NCBI GenBank assembly: GCA_009924885.1
Contig: RFQS01000055.1
Span: 1-10,789, forward strand
Length of the DNA: 10,789 nucleotides
Direction of reading: 5' to 3'
Source of the DNA: Pseudomonadota bacterium
GTDB taxonomy: Bacteria > Cyanobacteriota > Vampirovibrionia > LMEP-6097
Shown here: positions 5,612 through 10,789 of the stretch, in pieces
Numbering within the stretch: the first letter of the stretch is position 1
Layout of the letters: the number at the start of each line of letters is the position of its first letter
Notes under the pieces: model-generated
Told to the model about the DNA's origin: nothing
The model's database searches: none
Seen by the model: only the letters and a program-made list of their open reading frames with translations
Program-made: the position numbers and the translations under genes

Positions 5612-8258
5612 AGACAAAATAAGAATTTACGACCTTGCAAGAGACAGTGTTCCTGCCGCTATTACGGATGCACGAATCCAAAAGAAAATCCAATCGGAAA
5701 TTACTAGGCGAATTCTAGAATGTGCTCCTAAATATGGTTCTTTCCCTAAGACGGCATCTAGTTGTATTGATGGTGCTGTTATACAAAATATTTTAGATGA
5801 AGTTAATATAAATTCTATTATCAATGAATTTGTTGGAGAAGTTTCTAGTAATGTTCTCGCTTCTGCAGGAGCTGTTCGTAGTTCATCTTCTTCTCATAGG
5901 TCTGTAGATAAGTCTGCTAAACCAGATGAAGAAATTGTTCAGAAAAAGAAATTAATTATAGTGCGAAGAATGGTAAGTACTCCAGATCCACTTTTGAGCG
6001 AGGATAAAGCACCTGAAGTTTCTTCTGTTAGTGATTCTTATGCTGAAATTAATAAAATGAAGACTGATAATATGGCTTTAGATGTTGTTCATGCAGCCAG
6101 TCTTCCTTCTTCTCAGGATGATGTTTCTGATTTAACGGAACCATCATCTGTAAATCAAGTTCCGACTGAAGACTCTAGTACTGCTGAATCAGAAGTCTTA
6201 AGTGATTTTGTAAATTCTTTATCAGTAAATAATTTACAAAAACCTTCCTTGGATAGAGCTACTAAATCCATAGACGACATTTCTAATGTTAGATCACTTT
6301 CTTTGAATCCTTCTGCAAATAGGCAAGCTACTCAACAGCAACAGCCATACAGGGTTGCTGCTCCAACTCTTAGAGTACAGGGTAAAAAAGGCTTGGGTAG
6401 AGCGAAGAAGACTACTGTTCAGGATAATAAATTTAATAAAAAGCTTAAATTTAAATCTCAAGAGCCGGAAGAAGAAGTTGTGAAAATATTTAATGTCGCA
6501 AATTCAATGACAGTTAGAGAACTTTCTCATAAAATAGAAATCCCTGAAACTCAGATCATTACTTATTTCTTTATGAGGAAGATCATTAAAACTGTTAATG
6601 ACATTGTTGAGAAAGATTTAATCATCCAGTATTTAGAATCAATAGGTTATCTGGTTAGTACGGATGAAGAAGAGACTCTTACTAATGAAGAGCTAATCGA
6701 TACGCTCAAGGAAGATGAAACAGAGGGTAATCTAATTACTAGACCACCAGTTGTTACAATTATGGGGCACGTAGACCATGGAAAAACTACATTGATTGAT
6801 TGTTTACGCAATTATAGTCGTAAGATCGTGGATCAAGAGTTTGGTGGTATTACGCAGCATATTAATGCTTATCAAGTTACAGCTGAAGATTATGATGGTA
6901 ATAAAAGAGTTATTACTTTTATAGATACTCCTGGTCATGAGGCTTTTACTGCGATGAGAAGGCGTGGAGCGAATATTACCGATATCGTAGTTTTGGTAGT
7001 GGCAGCTGATGATGGTATTAATACTCAAACGAAGGAATGTATTAAACATATCCGTGAAAGTAAAGTACCTTACTTGGTAGCTATTAATAAAATAGATAAA
7101 CCAGATGCAAATATTGATAGGGTTTTAGCTCAGCTAGCTGATTACGGCATAGTAACAGAGCAGTATGGCGGACCTATTAGTTGTGCACAAATCAGTGCTC
7201 TTAAGAAACTTAATATAGCAGAGCTTTTAGAGAAGATCATACTTGTCGCAGATGCAGAGTTATCTGACGAAATTAGATCTAATCCTAATCGTCCTGCGGT
7301 AGGGTCTGTTATAGAAGCAGAGATGTCTCGTCATAAGGGTTCTATGGCGACTATTCTGGTTCAGAACGGGACTCTTAGAATAGGTGATTTTATTGCGGCT
7401 GGAGCTGTCTCTGGTAGAGTGAAAGCGATGTTTAATGAGAATAATGAAGCTTTAAAAACTGCTGGTCCATCTACGCCTCTTAAATTACTAGGTCTTTCCG
7501 GGGTACCTAAAGCTGGTGATCCGATTAAAGTTTATCCAAGTATTCAAGAAGCTAAGCGTGTCTCTGAGATTGAAAGAGAGAAGGAATTAGACGAGAAGAG
7601 ATTTAAAGGCATATCTTCTTTCGCTTCTGAGATTAAGGAAGGACAAGCTAAGGAAATGAGAATTATCATTAAAGCTGATGTTCAGGGTTCTGCTGAGGCT
7701 ATCGCTTCTGAACTTAATAAACTTTCTACTGAAGAAGTATTAGTGAAGCCAGTATTGTTTGAATCTGGTTCTATTACAGCTAATGATGTTCAGCTAGCAG
7801 AGGCAACAGGAGCTATGTTAGTAGGCTTTCACATCGGTACTGATTCGCAGACGGCGAAGCTTGCAGAGAAGCTAAAAGTTAAGATCAGGTCATATGAGGT
7901 TATTTATAAGCTGATAGAGGATGTAGGTAGAGCTGTGCTTGGCTTACATGAACCAGATTTAGAGCAGCGTGATCTAGGTCAAGCTGAAGTTCGTAGAATA
8001 TTTACTATGGATAAGCGTAATATAGCAGGCTGTTATGTCCTTAATGGTGAAGTTACTAGAAATGAGAAAGCTAGAGTCTTACGTGATGGCGTGCAGATTT
8101 ATGAAGGTAAGTTAGATTACTTGAAACGCTTTAAAGATGATGTTAAATCTGTAAAAGAAGGATTTGAGTGTGGTATTAGCTTTGAGAGATATAATGATCT
8201 TCAAGAAGGTGATGTGATTCTTTGCTACACGATCAAAGAAGTAGCGAGGACTGCTTAA
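5601..8258 (+). CDS. infB: Translation initiation factor IF-2
   Basis: IF-2 is the GTPase that places initiator fMet-tRNA on the 30S subunit and promotes 50S joining. The 885-aa chain has a divergent N-terminal IF2N-like module (KIRIYDLARD..., about 6-75), a Ser/Thr- and charge-rich linker (about 80-295) that looks disordered, a second IF2N domain (about 300-352, SMTVRELSHKIEIPETQII), and the G domain: G1 GHVDHGKT (389-396), G2 GGITQH, G3 DTPGH (442-446), G4 NKID (496-499), G5 SAL (532-534). Domains II, III and the fMet-tRNA-binding C2 domain follow, ending GDVILCYTIKEVARTA. The switch region reads EFGGITQHINAY where EAGGITQHIGAY is usual. AAGGAG (5592-5597) lies 3 nt before the ATG, slightly close, inside the ylxR coding end. 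Confidence 0.98.
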   Translation: MTAKDKIRIYDLARDSVPAAITDARIQKKIQSEITRRILECAPKYGSFPKTASSCIDGAVIQNILDEVNINSIINEFVGEVSSNVLASAGAVRSSSSSHRSVDKSAKPDEEIVQKKKLIIVRRMVSTPDPLLSEDKAPEVSSVSDSYAEINKMKTDNMALDVVHAASLPSSQDDVSDLTEPSSVNQVPTEDSSTAESEVLSDFVNSLSVNNLQKPSLDRATKSIDDISNVRSLSLNPSANRQATQQQQPYRVAAPTLRVQGKKGLGRAKKTTVQDNKFNKKLKFKSQEPEEEVVKIFNVANSMTVRELSHKIEIPETQIITYFFMRKIIKTVNDIVEKDLIIQYLESIGYLVSTDEEETLTNEELIDTLKEDETEGNLITRPPVVTIMGHVDHGKTTLIDCLRNYSRKIVDQEFGGITQHINAYQVTAEDYDGNKRVITFIDTPGHEAFTAMRRRGANITDIVVLVVAADDGINTQTKECIKHIRESKVPYLVAINKIDKPDANIDRVLAQLADYGIVTEQYGGPISCAQISALKKLNIAELLEKIILVADAELSDEIRSNPNRPAVGSVIEAEMSRHKGSMATILVQNGTLRIGDFIAAGAVSGRVKAMFNENNEALKTAGPSTPLKLLGLSGVPKAGDPIKVYPSIQEAKRVSEIEREKELDEKRFKGISSFASEIKEGQAKEMRIIIKADVQGSAEAIASELNKLSTEEVLVKPVLFESGSITANDVQLAEATGAMLVGFHIGTDSQTAKLAEKLKVKIRSYEVIYKLIEDVGRAVLGLHEPDLEQRDLGQAEVRRIFTMDKRNIAGCYVLNGEVTRNEKARVLRDGVQIYEGKLDYLKRFKDDVKSVKEGFECGISFERYNDLQEGDVILCYTIKEVARTA

Positions 8259-8291
8259 TCAGTAACTTGTAATTAAAGATTGGGGTAATAA

Positions 8292-8678
8292 TTGAAGAAA
8301 GGATACGAAAGAAGAGAACGCGTTTCTAAAGCGATACAGAGAGAGGTCGCTAGAATGCTTTGGTCTAATGTAATTAAAGATGATAGATTATCTGCGATGG
8401 TTTCTATCATAGACGTGAATATGAGTCCGAGTCTATCTTCTGCTAGAATTTATTTCTCAATTATCGACTCTGATTTGATTGACGATATTGGTGTTCAAGC
8501 TGGAGCGAAAGCTGCTTTAGATGCACAGTCTGGTATGATCAGTGGTGAGCTTGCTAGGACGTTAAATTTGAAATATGCTCCTAGATTGCATTTCATTTAC
8601 ACTAAGTCTTTGAAAGACTCTGTTGAACTGATTAGTTTGATAGATAGAACTGTAGAATCTGATGAATCTAATAAATAA
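8292..8678 (+). CDS. rbfA: 30S ribosome-binding factor RbfA
   Basis: RbfA is a single KH-like domain protein that binds immature 30S subunits and helps 16S rRNA maturation, notably in the cold. The 128-aa length is typical. The family pattern is visible: basic N-terminus RRERVSKAIQREVARML (7-23), the strand region VSIIDVNMSPSLSSARIYFSI (37-57), and LARTLNLKYAPRLHFIYTKSLKDSVELISLID (86-117) near the C-terminus. The start is TTG at 8292, since the next in-frame ATG would remove the conserved first helix; GGGGT (8282-8286) is a weak Shine-Dalgarno at suitable distance. It follows infB after 33 nt, the only real gap in the operon, and its TAA overlaps the truB ATG by one base (TAATG), which suggests coupled translation. 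Confidence 0.95.
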   Translation: MKKGYERRERVSKAIQREVARMLWSNVIKDDRLSAMVSIIDVNMSPSLSSARIYFSIIDSDLIDDIGVQAGAKAALDAQSGMISGELARTLNLKYAPRLHFIYTKSLKDSVELISLIDRTVESDESNK

Positions 8679-9550
8679 TGGCTGATTTTGGTTTTTTAAA
8701 TATACATAAGCCAGATGGTATGACTTCGCATGATGTCGTTGCAATTTTAAGAAAAAAACTCAATATTCGTAAAATAGGTCATAGTGGTACTTTGGACCCT
8801 TTTGCCGAGGGGGTTTTAGTTATCGCCATTTCTAGTGCTACTCGTTTAATACGTTTTTTGCCAGAAACTAAGGCTTATGAAGCTATAGTAGATTTAAGTA
8901 AGACCACTGATACTGACGATTTAACTGGTGAAACCTTAGAGGTTTTTAATCGCAATGCTGATGATCTTGATATTGAAACTATTAAAGCGAGCTTGTCTAA
9001 AATGACTGGCGAATTCGAGCAATTACCACCTCTATACAGTGCGATTAAAATTAATGGTAAAAAGCTTTATGAGATGATGCGTGCTGGGGAAAATCTTTCT
9101 TTACACGATGTACAGTTCAGAAAAGTAAAAGTAGACCAAATCACAGTTCTAGATTACAAGTATCCATTATTGCACCTTGAAATTAAGTGCCAAGCTGGTT
9201 TTTACGTCAGATCTCTTGCACGTGATTTAGGTGGCCATCTAATAAAACTGATTCGGACTGAATCTAATGGTCTTAAGATTGCAAGCTCATATAAGCTTGA
9301 GGATATTTCTAAAGAGACTTTTTCTGAGTATTTATTAGAACCTAGTTCTGTAATTACTATTCCTCGATTACAGTTTAATAAGGATGATTCTCTTGGTTTA
9401 CAGCAAGGGAAATTTATTTCCTATAATAATTCTTCTAAAATAGCTTCCGAACTTATACAATGTATAGGAGAGTCTGGAGAATATTTAGGGGTGGCTGCTT
9501 TCTCTAATCTAGGTTCGGGAACACTAATTAAACCACAGGTAATAATCTAA
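8678..9550 (+). CDS. truB: tRNA pseudouridine(55) synthase TruB
   Basis: TruB isomerises U55 in the T-loop of tRNAs to pseudouridine and also helps tRNAs fold. The 290-aa protein starts with the family N-terminus GFLNIHKPDGMTSHDVV (5-21) and carries the catalytic motif GHSGTLDPFAEGVLV (34-48) with Asp40 as the nucleophile. Further signatures are ATRLI, the conserved KAYEA tyrosine, and CQAGFYVRSLARDLG (about 171-185) with the conserved arginine. The C-terminal third is less conserved and probably forms a small PUA-like domain. No Shine-Dalgarno is visible before the ATG, so translation likely depends on re-initiation after rbfA. It ends in TAATG with the next gene. In many bacteria ribF or rpsO would follow; here a rodZ-like gene does. 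Confidence 0.96.
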   Translation: MADFGFLNIHKPDGMTSHDVVAILRKKLNIRKIGHSGTLDPFAEGVLVIAISSATRLIRFLPETKAYEAIVDLSKTTDTDDLTGETLEVFNRNADDLDIETIKASLSKMTGEFEQLPPLYSAIKINGKKLYEMMRAGENLSLHDVQFRKVKVDQITVLDYKYPLLHLEIKCQAGFYVRSLARDLGGHLIKLIRTESNGLKIASSYKLEDISKETFSEYLLEPSSVITIPRLQFNKDDSLGLQQGKFISYNNSSKIASELIQCIGESGEYLGVAAFSNLGSGTLIKPQVII

Positions 9551-10407
9551 TGAGTGAAGCTTTAACTAAAATAGGTAGCCTTATTAAAAATAAGAGGACA
9601 GAACTTGGTCTCAGTGTAAAGGATCTTTCTGAAAAATCACGAGTAGGCTACAGTAATATCGTTAATATTGAAGAAGGTATACGTGATGAGCTGCCAGAAG
9701 ACGCATGTTTAAATGGTTTTTTGAAAATACTTTTAAAAACACTTAAGCTTGATAACTATGACAAATTGTTGATTGATTATAATCTAGCTAGAGAATCACA
9801 GGAGTTTATTAATTTAAGTAATTCTGGTAGGCATATTAAGAAATTTCCAGAGAAGAATAATTTACAGAATAAATTAGATTCTAAGAAATTAGTTTATTTA
9901 TTGGTGGCTTTTGTTTTTTTTGTCACTGTCTCTAATTCTTTTTTACAGAATGCTTCTAGAGTAAAGCAGGAGAAGAATGATGCTACTGCTATCCAGGAGA
10001 AAGCTTTAAATAAGCAAATTAAAAAGAAGCTTCAAAAAACAGAGAAGGAAGTAATTATAGAAGATAAAGTTGAGCTTGATGCTAAAAAAGAAGAGCTACT
10101 AAACTCCACTAGCAAAGGGCTTAGAAAGCTTAGTGTTAAAGTGAATGATGCAGCTTGGTTACAGATAGTTTCTGCGGAGACTGGTAAAGTTATTTTTGAG
10201 GGTGATGTAAAGCCTAATTCTGCAAATCTTGAATTTTCAGATAAAAAAGGTTTCGTATTATCTTCTGGTAACGCAGGAGCTTTAGAACTTAAGACAGATA
10301 ACGGAGAATCACTGACTATCGGAAAGAAAGATGAGTTAGTTAAATGGTATTATCCAGACTCAGCTAAAGAATCTTATCAGGCAGCACGTAAAGAAAAAGA
10401 AGAATGA
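9550..10407 (+). CDS. RodZ-like helix-turn-helix membrane protein
   Basis: RodZ links the MreB cytoskeleton to the elongasome and supports rod-shaped growth. The 285-aa chain has the RodZ-type order: an N-terminal Xre-type helix-turn-helix domain (about 7-75, IGSLIKNKRTELGLSVKDLSEKS), a basic juxtamembrane stretch, a single transmembrane segment (113-131, KLVYLLVAFVFFVTVSNSF), a charged Lys/Glu-rich helical linker (about 137-188, possibly coiled coil), and a C-terminal DUF4115-type beta domain (about 193-268, VNDAAWLQIVSAETGKVIFEGDV). It would sit in the inner membrane with the HTH in the cytoplasm and the beta domain outside. The Glu-rich HTH may bind MreB rather than DNA. It overlaps truB (TAATG) and the next gene (ATGA), so it is part of the operon. 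I leave the symbol blank because MreB binding cannot be seen here. Confidence 0.85.
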   Translation: MSEALTKIGSLIKNKRTELGLSVKDLSEKSRVGYSNIVNIEEGIRDELPEDACLNGFLKILLKTLKLDNYDKLLIDYNLARESQEFINLSNSGRHIKKFPEKNNLQNKLDSKKLVYLLVAFVFFVTVSNSFLQNASRVKQEKNDATAIQEKALNKQIKKKLQKTEKEVIIEDKVELDAKKEELLNSTSKGLRKLSVKVNDAAWLQIVSAETGKVIFEGDVKPNSANLEFSDKKGFVLSSGNAGALELKTDNGESLTIGKKDELVKWYYPDSAKESYQAARKEKEE

Positions 10408-10789
10408 TAAAAATAGATCCATATTTTAAGCCAATATTGATATCATCCTTAGTAATTATTACTTTAAATACCTTACTGTTACTGCCTTTCCTTTCCCCAT
10501 TATTTACATATTTTATTGGTGGTTTTTTAGCTTCTTATCTTTTCAAATCCGAGATGAAAGATATTTATTATGAAATTAAAATGAAGGATGTATTTTTCTT
10601 AGGAGGTGCTACTGGTATAGTTTCTGGTTCTTTAATCGCTCTTGTGATTGCAGTGAAGCTTCAGAATGAGGATCTTAAAATGGTTATTCTTGAGATGATT
10701 AATAAACAATTGCAGATGAGTTCTAACGCTGAATATCCTTTATTGACTCAGCTTGAACCTAGTTTTTATATCATTACGACTGTTGTTAC
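10404..10789 (+). CDS. Membrane protein of unknown function, 3' truncated by the window
   Basis: An open frame begins with ATG at 10404, overlapping the rodZ-like stop as ATGA, and stays open to the window end (128 codons). It starts MIKIDPYFKPILISSLVI. Residues about 10-47 are very hydrophobic (one hairpin or two helices, TLLLLPFLSPLFTYFIGGFLASYL), followed by a charged loop (KSEMKDIYYEIKMKD) and another glycine-rich membrane segment (about 62-85, FFLGGATGIVSGSLIALVIAV). A further helix may start at the edge (YIITTVV). I do not recognise the family. The overlap indicates co-expression with the rodZ-like gene, which suggests an envelope-related role, but this is inference. Confidence 0.7.
   Translation, partial: MIKIDPYFKPILISSLVIITLNTLLLLPFLSPLFTYFIGGFLASYLFKSEMKDIYYEIKMKDVFFLGGATGIVSGSLIALVIAVKLQNEDLKMVILEMINKQLQMSSNAEYPLLTQLEPSFYIITTVV

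Noticed and set aside
6804..7049. Minus-strand open frame inside infB
   Set aside because: It is antisense to the IF-2 GTPase core; no start signal or recognisable domain.
1..10789. Mobile elements, CRISPR arrays, tRNA genes, prophage or defence genes
   Set aside because: I saw no transposase or integrase motifs, no regularly spaced repeats beyond the two-copy 21-bp unit, no cloverleaf-like sequence and no defence-type genes.

Overview
This is an AT-rich, gene-dense stretch of a bacterial chromosome made mostly of housekeeping genes. The best lineage clue is the RNase P RNA. Its core segments (GGTAAGGGTGCAAAGGTG, CTCGGTAAACCCC) read like cyanobacterial-type RNase P RNA, and the place where the tRNA-CCA-binding GGU of loop L15 should sit lacks a GGT, as in Cyanobacteria. 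With low GC, no photosynthesis gene in view and a UbiD-type quinone decarboxylase, I infer a non-photosynthetic relative of Cyanobacteria (Melainabacteria/Vampirovibrionia-like). This is a guess from memory of sequence patterns, not a search.

Layout. Positions 1-1040, plus strand: the last codons of an unknown gene, a small membrane-anchored protein of unknown function (55-690), then rnpB (about 689-1031), whose first helix starts inside the stop codon of that protein gene. Positions 1040-1145: a short regulatory-looking gap with an inverted repeat and a 21-bp unit repeated in tandem, leading to an acidic, probably disordered unknown protein (1146-1742). A convergent ubiD-family decarboxylase follows on the minus strand (1757-3271), then a divergently transcribed Bax inhibitor-1/YccA-type membrane protein (3325-4038).

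Positions 4160-10789: a promoter, a leader with a terminator-like hairpin, and the translation/transcription operon nusA - ylxR - infB - rbfA - truB, continuing without a gap into a rodZ-like gene and a membrane protein cut off by the window end. Spacing is extremely tight: nusA and ylxR are in the same frame separated only by one TAA, ylxR/infB overlap by 11 nt, rbfA/truB and truB/rodZ overlap as TAATG, and rodZ and the last gene overlap as ATGA. Only infB/rbfA has a gap (33 nt).

Functionally, NusA (elongation/termination), IF-2 (initiator tRNA delivery), RbfA (30S maturation) and TruB (tRNA Psi55) are the classic co-transcribed set; rimP, usually ahead of nusA, is absent, and a cell-shape protein follows truB. 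The points most worth a second look are the nusA leader (possible attenuator with competing hairpins and a loop complementary to the putative ribosome-binding site), the in-frame nusA-TAA-ylxR junction, the 21-bp tandem repeat, and the RNase P RNA boundaries and L15. I saw no mobile element, CRISPR array, tRNA gene or convincing novel multi-gene system.
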